A DNA stretch of 64,000 bases from Cristatella mucedo (GCA_009760855.2 WPIO01000015.1:5598501-5662500), one strand, 5' to 3'. Positions 12,060 to 24,620 are shown, counted from the stretch's first letter. The notes: generated from the letters alone by a model not told the origin. Translations and numbers: made by a program.

Positions 12060-12185
12060 TGATAATAATAATAACACACTTAATAAAGCGTCCTCGGATA
12101 ACGCACTCTTTCAAGGCGCTTTACATTGGCTTCAAAGGAAACACGATCGAGCGGTGAGTGGTATCATGGTTGAGTCTATCGCCAG
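12060..12185 (-). mobile_element. L2-like LINE 3' end
   Basis: Minus-strand hairpin (plus strand AAAGCGTCCTCGGATAA ... AAGGCGCTTTACAT) next to an AAT-rich tail at 12061-12075. This is followed by the family 3' UTR sequence ACGATCGAGCGGTGAGTGG. Confidence 0.75.
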
Positions 12186-12929
12186 TGGTCTTTAAGCTGA
12201 GAAATGGCGAAAGCTGATAGGTTGGCTAATTGATAAGTAGGGGCTACAGTCTCTGCAGAGCTTCTGTCGCTGCCGCAGCCATCGCACATGCTTGTACCGG
12301 CAATTTGCAGACACGCCTTCGGTGCTATAGCCGCAGTATGAAGTATCACTGGGGGCCCCGCGGGAGGTGGATCTGGGAAGTCTCTCGGAGGCACAAGCGT
12401 GGACATAGGTGGTACAAGAGACAAAATATTCCATTCCTATCAAAATCTAATGTATATGAACGACCGGGGAATTAAGGAAGCTCGGGGTTATTTCCCTTAG
12501 TCGGGTAATAGATTTACCTGGGAGTATTCCGTATGTTAGTGTCAGGACGCTGGGCTGTGCCAACAGCCTAACCACTGTCCGGTGGCGAGGCACTCCTGCT
12601 AATTACAGCAGCAGCACAGACAACAGTTTGTAGTAAATTCGACGTTACTCCGTGGCTCACTGCTTCGCTCCTTACCTTGACCAGACGAACAAATTTCCGC
12701 TGGACTCCGGTAGCTCTTAGTTCGTCTTACAACTACGGCAGTCTCCATCAGTTGCGATCTGCACACCCTACAGCGAACCCCGACTAATGGTTAGAGCCTG
12801 CCGCAAGTCGCGGGCGTGTGCGAATGGGAGCGGATGTTTCGAATAACCAAGTGAAGACCTGGCCTAAAACACCAGCTCTGTCTGTAATACCGGGTTGCCT
12901 AGCCTGCCAGGAAGCGCTACTCCACTCTT

Positions 12930-13300
12930 TCATAATCTCTCTCTTCTCTTTTGTATCTCTATCTTCTTTTTGTCTCTCTATCTCCTCTCTCCTCTCTTTC
13001 TCGCTCTCTCTCTCTCTCTCCCTCTCTCCCCCTTTCTCTCTCCTTCTCTACTTTTCTCTTATTCAGTCTCTCTCCCTCGTCTCTCATTTGGGCCTCTCCT
13101 TTCCTCCCACTCGCTCTCACTCCCTCTCTTTCTCTCACTCTCTCTTTCCCTCCCTCTCATTCTTTATCTCTCTTAATCTCTCTCTCAATCTTTTTCTCTC
13201 TCAATCTCTCCCTCTTTCTCAATCTCTCTCTCGCTCTCTCTTTCTCTCTCTCACTCTTCCTCTCTCTAAACCTCCCTGTCTTTCAATCTATCTCTCGCTC
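12930..13300. repeat. CT-rich low-complexity tract
   Basis: About 370 bp of imperfect TC/CCCTC repeats. The open Leu/Ser frames across it are a consequence of the repeat and are not genes. Confidence 0.9.
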
Positions 13301-13369
13301 GTTGACACTCATTCTATCCGTAGACTTTACTCGGACATTTTGCATTTTTTAAAACCACTGCTACGCTAG

Positions 13370-14120
13370 CAACTGCCGCTTAAGATCCCTTCTGCATCTA
13401 TAGACTGCCCAGCCTCTTTCATTTCGTCAGCTGCTCCGCGATCTAAAGTCCTGTACATCTCCCTCAATTTCTTACCTGTTGTTAGCAAATGGTGGCTTAC
13501 ATTTTTGCGGATATGCACACCTTCACCTTAATCTAGGTAAAAAGGAATCAAGTCACGGCAGGCAAGTGAGTCAAAGTGAAACACTGTGCTCTCTGCCGTT
13601 GATAAAGCAGGGGCATTTAAGCCGAATGCCCCGTTAATAAATTTCACTTCAACAATAACTAACCTTGCTGTCACGCGCTTTACCGACTATAGAGGGTGAA
13701 CGGTGTTCTTGGTAGCCTTTTTCCACCACATCGCTAGGCAAGCGGCTGTGGTAAGTAATTTCATCCCTTGCCAGGGACTCCCGAGATGGAGCTCCCGAGG
13801 CACTCTTCTGAATGGAGCTTGTGTGCAGTAAGCAGCAGCTAATGAGGACACATATATGAGGTAAGCACAACCATGAGTTTGATCAATCGATCACGGTCGC
13901 TCATGGGAATCCACTTTTAGTAGAAGAGAGGAAAGTCGCCTATTCCAGCTTCTTTCTTGGGGTTTTTCTTAAAGTAGTTGGGACCATTAAATGTATTGGG
14001 GATGTCATTCTGAGCACTGATAACCTTAGGTCTCCTCAAAATGGCAAGATTCTCGTGTAGGTAGAAGATGGCAGAGTGGATGCCGGGCCCGAATCACTAG
14101 AGGCCAGATGGCGGAGCAGG
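13370..14120. other. Unrecognised DNA
   Basis: No coding motif, repeat match or splice-bounded open frame that I can support. Confidence 0.4.
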
Positions 14121-14123
14121 AGC

Positions 14124-14225
14124 TATAATAATAAAAATAAGTATAAGATATTCTAAAGCGCCTAAAAGAACTAACTCTTTGTCTGGCTACTTATACATAG
14201 CTTATGCTGGAAATACAGCCTGTCA
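14124..14225 (-). mobile_element. L2-like LINE 3' end, decayed
   Basis: Plus strand AATAATAAAAATAA tail, then TAAAGCGCCTAAAAGAACTAACTCT. Half of the hairpin is recognisable and the other arm is degraded. Confidence 0.55.
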
Positions 14226-14229
14226 AATG

Positions 14230-15370
14230 GGCGTTGACAGCATATAGAGTTTTAGAATGCTGAGTTACGAGGAAATTAACTCTGTTTACTCTCCCTTTAT
14301 CCAAGGGCAGTGCTGAATACAATCTTGGCTTTCATTTCTACGCCAACAGCACTCTACCATTCCTGTGACCCGGTTTAGCCATTTTGGTCTCTCGGCAAGC
14401 GCCGTTTATCTTCTAATGACTGATGCAAACGTCGGCGGCTCGTCCGGTCTGTCAGAAATGACGTAGCTGCATCGTCATTTCACTTCTGCTGATTGTATAC
14501 CTCCTTTTCCCAAGCATAGGATAGACTTTCAAAACCCTAGTCTGTAAATCCGATGGCTTCCCTCGAACCCTCTAATTTCTGCTGTCACCTGCTTCAATGG
14601 CTGCATCATATAAATCACCTCACCTGAAGAAGCCGAAAGAGATTGAATTATTTTACACGTCCATACATTCGCTTATTAACGCCGTTGCTAATATTAACCA
14701 GCGCATACCTGTGCATATGAATACATGTGAGCGTATGCCTATGCAAAGACTAACTATTGCACTTCGTTCAGAGCTTCAGAATTGTGTTCATAGCCCAGCA
14801 GTGACTTTCAGAGCATTGTTTGACGTGCTCGATCAACTTTGGACTAACTGTAGGTGGCAATTTCATTGAGAGGTCTTCAGGCCACTCAACCCAGGTTCAA
14901 TGAGCAGTCATGTTTGCTATGCTTATGCTACTTGCGACCAAGACTCATTCACACATTGCATTGCATACATCTTTCGAATACCTAGGACGCTGTCCCACTC
15001 GTTGAGGCGCTCAGTATAACGAGCTGATGCGCTGAGCCGATTTCCACAGTCTGCAATGAAGTCAAAGCCTTGGGTCACCAGGGAGAAATATTTTGAATAA
15101 AATCTATGCCAACGCAATGAAATGAGTCTAATTCGCTAGATTAACCATCGATATGTACGGCCAGGTGTCTTAACAGTGATTATAAAATGTATAATTAAAT
15201 TTCACGATGAAACCTGTACTGATTGATCATTATGATGTAGTAATCTTTCAAGCTAATGGTAGACAACACCAAGTAGACTTGACACGTTATCGAGCTATGA
15301 ACTCGCACTGTAATTTTGTATGTTATTGTTGTAAAAAAAAAGTAAACGTGCGGCTTGTGAAAGCCAAGCG
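14230..15370. other. Unrecognised DNA
   Basis: Open frames reach 90 codons (14597-14869, plus strand) without recognisable motifs. There is no LINE or SINE match. Confidence 0.4.
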
Positions 15371-15488
15371 CATCAATTAATAATGAGGATGCATTAGCAT
15401 AGTGCCCTCAGATAACCTAATTTCTTTCGAGGAACTTTCAATATACTGCATGACAGCATGTGCTTACTAATAGCATAGTATTCATAAA

Positions 15489-15520
15489 ATGCATAGTATG
15501 CAAGCATGCACACTATGCAT
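15489..15520. repeat. 32-bp imperfect palindrome
   Basis: ATGCATAGTATGCAAG is followed by CATGCACACTATGCAT, its reverse complement with few mismatches. More copies of the ATGCATAGTATGCAT motif follow to 15530. It lies inside the decayed LINE 3' region. Confidence 0.6.
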
Positions 15521-17624
15521 AGTATGCATAATTTTAACATGCATAACATGCTTGGAGGAGATATGCACAGTTTCATCACTCATAATCACAGAAAGATAAA
15601 ATAACACGGACCAAGCACGTGCTGTGAGGAACATCGGCGTGTTTAGCTTCTTATTAAACGTCACCGGTTCGGGTGATGTTATGACGTCAGACCGGAATTT
15701 TTGGGCTTTGGGACCACACGTTTTTTACTTTGTGAAAGGTCTCCAAAATGTTTTACGTTAGTTCGATGCACCGGTAAATACATTGAAATCTGAGTACCAG
15801 GTATTATTAATGAGTAGTTCTGATAGGTATGCTGGAGTAAGATAATGCTGGACCTAAATGTGAGCGACAACAGTATCAAGTCAAAACACTGCTTGAAGCG
15901 GAACCAGTTCGGGTCGCGGAGAAGTGGTTTAATGAGGCAACCAGTGAAGTTAACGTCGGACAAGCCAAGCTTCAGAGGATTGCATAAACTGTAAGCACTT
16001 GTTTCCATAGCCCGACATACTTGCAAGCATTGAGTGACATAATTTTAGGCGGGATGTAGCTAATGCGTGGACCATATTGAATGCATTAACCCAGTTTAAG
16101 CAGGCCCGAAAGATTTCAAATTTTTTGTAGCTGAAAGTTGGCAGAATCGAGTATACGGCTGATGCGGTCGTCTGGGAAAGGTTTGTCCCTAACAGAACAC
16201 TTAGATATCGTAGAGATCGCGTACACGAGATGTGCTGGCTGAGCCAATTTCGAGTGCTAAACTTTCCAATACGACTCAAGCTAGGGTTTCCCATTACTAG
16301 GAAGTTGGCTGTATCGTGATTCAATTTAAGAAGGTTTGCTGCCATCCATGTGCGGATGTCAGCAATACATGCAGAAAGGAAGTTAAGAAAGTTTGACATG
16401 CAGGAGGGCTGGGCATGATCAAAGCATGGTACAGTTGTATTTCATCTGAATAGAAGTGTACACCTATATTACGCTTGGCGATAAAATCGGCAAATCAAGA
16501 TGGAAAGTATAAACTGAGAAAAGAAGAGGACCACGCACAACGTCCAAAGGTATTCACACTTCAGTGACATAGTGATCAAATATTATAAAGCAATGCCAAT
16601 AGATCAAGCAATGCAAGCAGAGAGGCTTTACGTCCATATGAACCCGATGAAACGCTGACTCCGTGGAGTGATAGCTTATTAACCCAAACAGCAATTGGCT
16701 TGCTGGGTTTAAAGTTTAAATAAAAGAGTTTGGCCAATCAGCCACAACTTGTTCCAACGTCTTAGAAATAAACTGCAATATGGGGAACTTAGCGGAAAGT
16801 ATTTTTGAAAGACATGCCTTTTTTTAAGGTGGAGGGTAAACAACTTAAGCTAAGCTAATAGTTATGCATGGAAGAAAGCAGCGATATACGCAAAAAAGGA
16901 ACTGGACAGTGAAAATGGATCTAGTAGACTAGTGATCTTGTACGACTGGGAATGCACCTAAGGATATGGTTATTAGTGGCTGGTTTGAATGCCAACTCTA
17001 AGGTGCTAAAAGAGTGTTTGATGGAGCGAGAGAATGAGAAATTTTAGAAATGAGGTCGGAGAAATCTGAAATAAGAGAACGCTCGCTACCTGGGGAGTGG
17101 CAGATTACTGGCAACACTGTCTAATTGCTGTTACAGCGACTCGAGAGAAGAGATTTGAAAGACTGCTTGGAATGAGCGGCAAACTGTTTGAAATTGAGAG
17201 GATCGTGTGACTATGGTGACTGTTTCACAAAATTCTATTGATTGATTGTCATTAAAGAAATAAAGGCCGGTCGGAATTGTATCGGTTATGGTATGGCAGT
17301 TAATTAATTTCCGCAAGCTCTCGGTCAAAGCAATGTTGTCATGTATGTCGTCGAGATTAATGTCGCGTATTATTAGTGGTTTATTTGCACATTGAAATAG
17401 CTTTCGAAAGGCAAACTTTAAGACTAACCGCCCAGGTTTGTTGTGGTCCGGTTACTACTAAATTATAGTCATTCACATCTGTGCACGATGAGGTGAACGC
17501 CTGGTTGCTGGAGACAACGGAGGTAATGCTGCGGAGAAAATTACTAAAGATGCGTTCATTACCCACTCGCCTCCAACGAGTGGGCTCCCCGAGGGATATT
17601 TGCAAATCTCGAACACTGGCAGTA

Positions 17625-17720
17625 CTAATAATAATAGTAATAATAATAATGCACTTGATAAAGCGCCCTCAGCGAACTCAATCTCTTTCTAGGCGCTTTA
17701 CATTTGCTGCAGTAACAATC
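17625..17720 (-). mobile_element. L2-like LINE 3' end nested in another LINE
   Basis: This is the cleanest terminal hairpin in the window. On the plus strand AAAGCGCC at 17660-17667 pairs with GGCGCTTT at 17692-17699, with a 24-nt loop that itself contains complementary purine and pyrimidine runs. The AAT/AAT-G tail lies at 17626-17650. It interrupts the endonuclease region of the surrounding LINE. Confidence 0.8.
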
Positions 17721-18125
17721 GCAACCAGGAATGCATTCAAAATATGGCACTAAAACTATAATAGGCATCCACGATTGTATCTAATGGCATGGTCACTGGC
17801 AGTTAACGAAGGTCAAGCCGCGTCACGCTCGGGTGCGAAACTGAATCCAAGTAGATTGCAGGGCGTGGTGATCTGACAAGCGGCTCACGCGGTGAACTCT
17901 TAGATGTCCACACGCAGGTAATCTCTTGTGCTCTATATTCAAAAAGATCACAACTATGCTTTAAGCAGATGTTCTCGGGTGTATCGGTTTCCGTATTTGA
18001 TGTTCGCAAGAGTTTTGATTTTCGGAAGACGATTCAAGGCACCGGACGAGTAACGCTACGTGTGCTTGGTGTCTATGGATGATAATTGATGGCCTCAGCA
18101 CCCGTAGAAGCTGCACTATAATAAA

Positions 18126-19330
18126 AAAATCAAAATTAAGTACACTCTGCAGTCCGCCCTATCCTAAGCCTATTTTGACCTTAAGTTTCTACGGTCACAA
18201 AGCCTGTAACTAACTAGCGACTGACGAGATGACATCCGCTTGAATTTATAGCATTTAAAATGAGCCTAAAAATCTACCTGTTCCTCGAAGTACTTTCTCC
18301 GTCTACTTGCATGGTAGATTATGAAGTTATGTATAGTAATATGACCATTTTATTCCTAATCCGTTGACTTGCCGCCTCTCCAGCATATCTAAAGTGGCTA
18401 AACAGATTTTGTTCTCTTTTTTATTAGCATTTTTGTTAGCTTAGTGCAGCACTGAGACTACAATCACGTCTCCTATCACGCTTATCACGGAATGAGACGA
18501 GAAACAACGTCAGGCAACATGCAGCGCTCCTCGAACTCTTTGCTTCCGAATGTAAAAGCTAATTTTTTTAGAAACTGGAAACAAGCAAGCCCCTAGATAA
18601 AGGCTGCAATTTCGTGTGATTAAGGATTATTTTTTACGAAAATGAGCTGGCCACTGAATTAGTACTGGGTGCGTAATAAATAACCGCGATGTGCGTAAGC
18701 TTGTGAGCAGCTTGATGTATAATTACGCAAGAAAGTGATTATTGGCTCACTGACTTATTACCTGGCTTCTGTATAACGCATGTACCTGACCGCAGCCGCT
18801 CTCTGGGAGCAGCGGTCTGCTGGTCGGTTAGTCCTAGCTCTGACCAGAGAGAGATACTGCTAGCCTATTACTGAGTTACTGCTACTGAGCTGGAGGTCAC
18901 CTGTCGTAGCAGCCGTAAGTAATGTACAGGCTATTTTTGTCTTTTGTTCCAGTACCGTATTGTTGTTAACGCGTTATACCGCTACCCGAACTAGCGAGGG
19001 TTGAGTGGTTATAACAACGCGCTTAAACTGATAGCTTGGGTAGCCTGTGTGTTTTGAATATTATTTGCGGCCATTCTAGACAATATGCAGACTCGTATGT
19101 CAATTCGGGAGGGTCCGACATCTCTAACTAACTATGCTTGAATTGCTACATTCTGAGACCATAGTCCTTAAGGCAGGGCATTACGCGAAGAAATACCATG
19201 TACAATCGAATTTTGGAAAGTATTTTATTCGGAGTGGCGAAACCGAGAAATTCCCCAAGGTTCAATGACAATTCACTACCGACAGAGAATCAAGCAGCCA
19301 ACTTAGTAGATGTTTTATGTTTCCGTTGAG
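18126..19330. other. Unrecognised AT-rich DNA
   Basis: No open frame longer than about 60 codons, and no recognised repeat or exon. Confidence 0.5.
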
Positions 19331-19334
19331 AGGT

Positions 19335-19435
19335 ATAAATAATAATAGGGATCTTTAAAGCGCACCTTGAAAAAGGCAAACCTTTTTTCTAGGAACTTGA
19401 CATATTCTTGGCAGGAAGCATGGAAATGTAATGTA
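19335..19435 (-). mobile_element. L2-like LINE 3' end, decayed
   Basis: An AATAATAATAGG tail, then TTTAAAGCGCACCTTGAAAA and TTTCTAGGAACTTGACAT on the plus strand correspond to the hairpin in inverse orientation. Confidence 0.55.
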
Positions 19436-19514
19436 TTAGACATGACTGGCTCAGTGGCAGCACGCATAAGGACACAAGAGATGATTCACACGGACTGAGC
19501 AAATACAGTGACGA

Positions 19515-19995
19515 ACACTTGCATTCAAGATTTTGTCACTCACTTTTAGTGTCCTTTATTCTTTAGCTCCAGCCTACCTATCAGATCGACTGCCCCACCA
19601 GACTAAGCATTTTACCACCCGTTTTTCGGAATCTAATTGTTTACCTATACCTCGTGCAAACCTCAAATCTTTTGGAGACCGTGCCTTTATTTCATATGTT
19701 CCCAAAGCCTAGAACTCGCTACCGGCTTGCGTCACGACATCTCCTGGCTTAACGCCATTCAAAAGGAAACTAAAAACTCATCCATGTATGACATTTAGTG
19801 TGCCCCGGTGATTTGACCTTTATGTGCCTATGCATGCTGACACTTTATCATTCCTAACCACGTTGTTCTTGTTGTTTATTTAGCACGGTTCCACTAACAA
19901 TTGAATCATGCTTCCTTTGCAGTAAATGCTAAGCACCTAGAAATAGATTAAGTTCTAAGAAGCCCCTTTATTAGGTTTATTATTACTATTCAATC
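19515..19995 (+). mobile_element. L2-like LINE, C-terminus and 3' UTR
   Basis: The sequence follows the family copy at 8690-9520 in order: TTCAAGATTTTGTCACTCAC, CTACCTATCAGATC, CCACCCGTTTTTCGGAATC, TTTTGGAGACCGTGCC, then 3' UTR and a decayed hairpin near 19935 with an ATTATTACTATT tail. Confidence 0.7.
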
Positions 19996-20039
19996 AGTGG
20001 CTGTGCTAACGTCAGTATGGTGTGCGTCAGAATTACGTA

Positions 20040-20330
20040 ATGTTATATAATGTATCTCCGTCTGTAACTCCACAAAGTCATAAAGACCATGTGGGTGTTA
20101 CGTAGGAGAGTTTTTTATAGCGCACTCGCAGCCTAAGCGGCTTTAGGTACGCATTCGGTAGCCAACAGACTTCATCTCACACAGCAAAGAGAAAGTGGAA
20201 AGCACGGCAGAGGCAGGAGAGCAGTTGAGGTAATGAGTAGCATGATATTAGCAGCTCAAGTGGAAAGGATGAGCCGTAGTTGGCAGCAAGAGAGTAGTTG
20301 TCGTGCTTCTGTCGACAACGGTCTTTAAGC
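20040..20330 (+). repeat. Dispersed repeat R1, copy
   Basis: Homologous to 11740-12010. The sharpest match is GGTACGCATTCGGTAGCCAA at 20142-20163 and TTCATCTC just after. The following 300 bp hold no other recognised feature. Confidence 0.55.
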
Positions 20331-21159
20331 GGTGGAAAGGAATATCTAATTTATTTTCCGTACAGTATCTTAAGGCACGATGAGGCTACAACTTGAGCAA
20401 CAGTTCAGCTAGGTATGGAGGAGCCAAGCCGAGGCGGGCTGTGTGAGTCAGCGTAAGAACTTTGGTTTGCATCTGTTGATAAACCTTTAGCCATCTAAAC
20501 TTGATTTGATTCGAAGTTTTTCAGAGGTAAATGACTTAATGATGCTAAATAGTGGAAAAATAATTTATGCTAAATGACTTAAATCCGACGAGCAGGTGGC
20601 TCAATGTCCGGCCTGTTTGGGAAGTGCAGCGGTTAGTTAGGCCGGAGGTAGAGGATGAAGGGATATTGAAGTGAACGGCAAACTTTGAAGTCTAAGCACT
20701 GTTTGATTGGGAATTACTGCAGGTCAGTGATAGGTTGTGTAATGTGCAATTGTGACATTCAGGAAAGAAGTTGCTGCACAGTTTTCGCTACTGACCGTAA
20801 GACTTTTTGCATACGTCAAAATATTTGTGAGTCACATAATAATTATACAAATTTAATAATATATAAAATATATAATATATAAAAATAAAAAAGTTAAAGT
20901 TAAAAAATTCGCCACCGCATGTCTAATTAATATGCATGGACCAACTTGGATGCGGTTACGCCTCGATGCGAATGCACAGGCAACCAGCATAGAATGATAA
21001 ATGATCGGATAAAAAAAATTGCATAGGCTCAACTTATTGCAGCAGTAGTCCAGCTTCCGTTGCTGTTGGCTTGCAACAGGCCTTACTACAGGCGATGGAA
21101 GTGACTCGCCTTGCAAGTTATTTGAGACCCACTTTATATCAATTACTGTTCTTTTTATA

Positions 21160-21245
21160 ATAACAATAATGATAATAATAATAATAATATTGCACTTGAT
21201 AAAGCGCCCTCAGAGAACTTAATCTCTTAATCACCATTAACATCA
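21160..21245 (-). mobile_element. L2-like LINE 3' end
   Basis: A long AAT tail (21162-21190), then TGCACTTGATAAAGCGCCCT and CAGAGAACTTAATCTCT. Only the distal hairpin arm is kept, so the insertion was truncated within the hairpin or later deleted. Confidence 0.75.
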
Positions 21246-21555
21246 TGCCGGGTATGAGCCTGGTTTTAATACGCCGTTAAGTAAGCTGGATGTCGATGTA
21301 CACATTTTAAATGTTGAATATGCTAGATGAGTGGGGAATCTACTGTAATTCAACAGTGCACGAATTGCGAAATAAGGTCTATGTGAGCAGATGACAGTTC
21401 ACCAGCCACCGTACACACATAGAATTTACGCTTTCCTCTCAAATGACTCATAACCTCACCAATTAATGAGCGAGATGCCAGAGTTTGACGATGGGAAATG
21501 GAGCAACAGCGACGGAACTGCAGCGATCATGGTTTCAGGACACAACGAGAGAATA

Positions 21556-21687
21556 ACAAAGAGAGAGAGAGAGAGAACGAGAGAGAGAGAGAGTAACAGA
21601 GAGAGAGAGTGAGAGAGAGAGAGAAAGAAAAAGAGAAGAGAGAGAACGAGAGAGAGGGTAACAGAGAGAGAGAACGAGAGAGAGGGT

Positions 21688-21742
<55 letters not shown>

Positions 21743-21835
21743 TGAGAAAGAGAAAAAGAGGGGAGAGAATAAGAGAGAGTAAGAGTAAGAGAGGAGAGAG
21801 AGAGAAGAGAGATAGAGAGTAACAGAGAGAGTAAC

Positions 21836-21874
<39 letters not shown>

Positions 21875-21929
21875 AGTAAGAGAGAGAAAAGAGAGAGAGA
21901 AGAGAGAGAGTAACAGAGAGACAGAGAGA

Positions 21930-21974
<45 letters not shown>

Positions 21975-21997
21975 GAGTGAGAGCAAGTGAGAAGAGC

Positions 21998-22029
<32 letters not shown>

Positions 22030-22095
22030 ATAGAGTGAGAGCAAGTGAGAAGAGCGAGAGAGAGAGAAAGAGGGGAGAGAGAGGTGGTTGAGAGA
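21556..22095. repeat. GA-rich low-complexity tract with internal duplication
   Basis: About 540 bp of GAGAGA with interspersed AACAGA/GTAACAGA units. A block of about 45 bp containing TAGAGTGAGAGCAAGTGAGA occurs twice, near 21970 and 22028. Leu/Ser frames on the minus strand (238 and 169 codons) are repeat artefacts. Confidence 0.9.
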
Positions 22096-22099
22096 GAAA

Positions 22100-22770
22100 A
22101 ATCAGTGATATTTAGGAACACGGAGGATGAGCGGAAATGGTCGCTATGCAAGAATGTCCAGATGTAAGACAAGCTCGCTTCAGCTCACAGTAGCGTCAAG
22201 TAACGCAGTAGATTAAAACCCAAGCCGATAAAAGCCGGAAAGACACAAAACTTACGAGAAAAGGCACTAGTTAGAGGACGCCAGCAGCCTTAGGACCACC
22301 AAGTTCACTCAAATGAACGGGTAATGCTTTTTTCAGCTTTCCAGTAATGTTGAAACTACAATAATAAGGGCGTCTGAGCCGAACATATCTCAGATCGTGC
22401 TTTTGTACTAATCGAGTTGAGTAGCCGATGACTCTGCTTGGGTTTTGGCGGCCGTTGAGATGTTTGCTTTCGGAGCCGAATTATTTTCGGGCTGAACGTT
22501 TTAGGTCAGCGAATCATATCGTTCCTATCTGCATAGGCGCTTGTGGAAGCCGCTGAGATAAAGTCAAGAGGCTCCGCGAGTTGCTGCCGTTTGTTTGCCC
22601 AGTAATTATTTCAGTGTTCGTTGTGGTAATTGAGTACATTTTAGCAGGTTTTAAATTTTAGCGTCGCTAGGTGCACCATTTAACCGGCCAGACGTCTGGA
22701 AATGGCTGCTTAGACTGAACTTTAACCAGATAAAGCTATGCCGCCCCTAGCCCCACTGACTAAACTAAAG
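22100..22770. other. Unrecognised DNA
   Basis: No supported gene or repeat match. Confidence 0.4.
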
Positions 22771-22774
22771 ACGG

Positions 22775-22915
22775 TTTAACCTGGTGGCTAAAGTGCAGGC
22801 CTAGACCAAGGTCAAGGATAATATCTCTGACGACCGAGGCCCTCGAGCCCCGTGGTATTCGCAAAGCGCCTGAGTAGAGATTAAGTTCTCTTAAGGCGCT
22901 ACACAAATGGCTAAT
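22775..22915 (+). mobile_element. SINE-A copy
   Basis: The head ACCTGGTGGCTAAAGTGC resembles a tRNA A box. GGCCCTCGAGCCCCGTGG contains the B box. The tail AAAGCGCCTGAGTAGAGATT followed by AAGTTCTCTTAAGGCGCTAC is a well-kept SINE-A hairpin. Confidence 0.75.
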
Positions 22916-24590
22916 TAAAGCGAGAAAGTCCGCCATGCCACAAGATAGGATGACGCACTTTCGCCAAGCGACAAGATATCACAGCTCTGTCTTCCGTGAC
23001 GGAACTACTAACCACTCAGCGGAGCGAGTACACAAGCAGCGAGCTGCTTGTTTGAATCATTTTTATTTGAATTTTTATTGTAGAGTCACGACCGGGTTAG
23101 TTTAAAGCACGGGCCAATGAAAGCTTCGACGATTGCACTCACGCTAGACAGGTCCGGCTAGCGCTCAGGCTCGCTTCATTTGTCGTTCGCTCGAGAGTGC
23201 ATTGCGAGTCTCGACGAGCGTGGGCAGCCGAGCGGCCGAGTCGAGTCATGTCTAGCATTTCGCAAAAAGCAGACATACTGCTATTTAATGGCCTTAGCCC
23301 TAGCACTTAAAAGCTTGGTTGGACGATTCGGCTCGATGCAACGAGCTGAAGCAGCAGTACCAGGAGGGCAGCGAGCAGGCGACGAAGGGAAACTTTCGGA
23401 AAGAACATGATGACGGCCGTTGACGCCACCCTAGGCTCTGCTGAACCTGACTGACCCCCATCAAGCCGCCACCGCCGCCCCCCCCCCAACCGCCCGCTCC
23501 TCCGAAGGCTCGGCTTTGCCTGCTGTGAATGGACGCGTTTTTCTTACCTTTCCTTACGTTTTTCTGACCTGGCGATCCCCCGATCTACTGATTCCTTCTG
23601 GATCTCCTAAAACTGCTGCCTTATATCGCGGCTATCACTTTCGCCCTATCATTTTGTATAGAAATTTGCGCCGAGCTTTTGCCACGTCCTTCTACAGAAA
23701 TTAGGAAGTGTATGCATAAGAGATTTTTGGCATTGCCTAGGAAGCGGTAGTCGCTTAATCCCGCAGATCCGGCTCCACTTCGTGCAACAGAAATTTGTTC
23801 ATAACATAGACAGTTATCGTAAAATACGAATTTGATAAGATGGCGCGTTTCCTTATGTCTCTGCCTCTGCTATGCGGGGAGGTGGTTTTATTACGATCTT
23901 ACGTCAAATACGTTCGTGCCTGCCTCTTTCCAGAGAAGCTAGCTGCCTGTGCGAGTTCTGCGGCTCCACTTACCTTACGTCATACGCCGTAGCACCAGTT
24001 CTCTCGGATGCCCGAGCATCCGTGCATCCAGTTCAGTACATGAACGCAGTGCCGCCCGCCTGCCCGAGCTTAATGACGATCGTGAACGTTGTTCGCCGGT
24101 CCCAATAGTTTCTCTAAAGTACTCGCATGGATCGAGGGGAGTCAATGTTTACTATAGCTTCGGAAGTACTACTGCCGGAAAGCGAATCATGCCACCGTCT
24201 GCTTGCCATTTGCTTTTAGCTCCGGCGCCAGCGATAGCTGCAGGAGGCGGCTATCCGGATCTGCTCATGGACGCTCGAACTCGGCTTCAGGCGCCATTTT
24301 CATTTCTTGCCTTCACGGTGCCCCCAGAGGATTGCAGCTACGTCCAGCGGGAGCCAAAGAGATGTGGTATTCACGTAAGTAACCTCTTCAGAAGCAGTGA
24401 AGCTACATGGCGAACTGTGCGAGTAGCAAGGAGCTCTGAGCAACGATTCAATTAAATTCCGACTTAGCTGTAAGCGCTCCGAACCTGTGCTGATCAATAT
24501 ACGGCTGCCGTACGTACTTTTAATTAACATAGAACCTATTAGCATAGAACTATTTCCTAACTCCAGCCAATCTGCTTCGACGCAGGTTAG
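22916..24590. other. Unrecognised moderately GC-rich DNA
   Basis: Includes a C homopolymer within CCGCC-rich sequence near 23470-23490 and several open frames (up to 168 codons, 23949-24455) without recognisable motifs or convincing splice borders. A distant unlinked exon cannot be excluded. Confidence 0.35.
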
Positions 24591-24593
24591 ACT

Positions 24594-24620
24594 AATATAT
24601 ATATATATATATATATATAA
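24594..24620. repeat. TA microsatellite
   Basis: About 12 TA units. Confidence 0.85.

Larger units (their letters stand above)
15378..18125 (-). mobile_element. L2-like LINE, longest copy with probable endonuclease and reverse transcriptase
   Basis: Read on the minus strand from 18125 to 15378. Probable apurinic-type endonuclease remnants come first: LFEYRAQEITCVWTSKSSP near 17900, then PTRWRRVGN at about 17590 and a segment near 17250. RT pieces follow at 16800-16440. The fingers/thumb block reads SAYFQ-like, then VHALATSRLKLCHSMLA, with an N-SIQCFDLILLSLTFRS-like block at 16400-15850. The C-terminal end and a degraded 3' end reach 15378. Stops and frameshifts are throughout. A separate LINE 3' end sits inside it at 17625-17720. 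The endonuclease call is weaker than the RT call. Confidence 0.6.

Noticed and set aside
12818-13369. Leu/Ser-rich ORFs of 93-183 codons
   Set aside because: Translation of a CT-rich low-complexity tract. The same applies to ORFs at 21456-22172, 25286-25576, 32790-33082, 50918-51406, 58526-58819 and 61643-61879.
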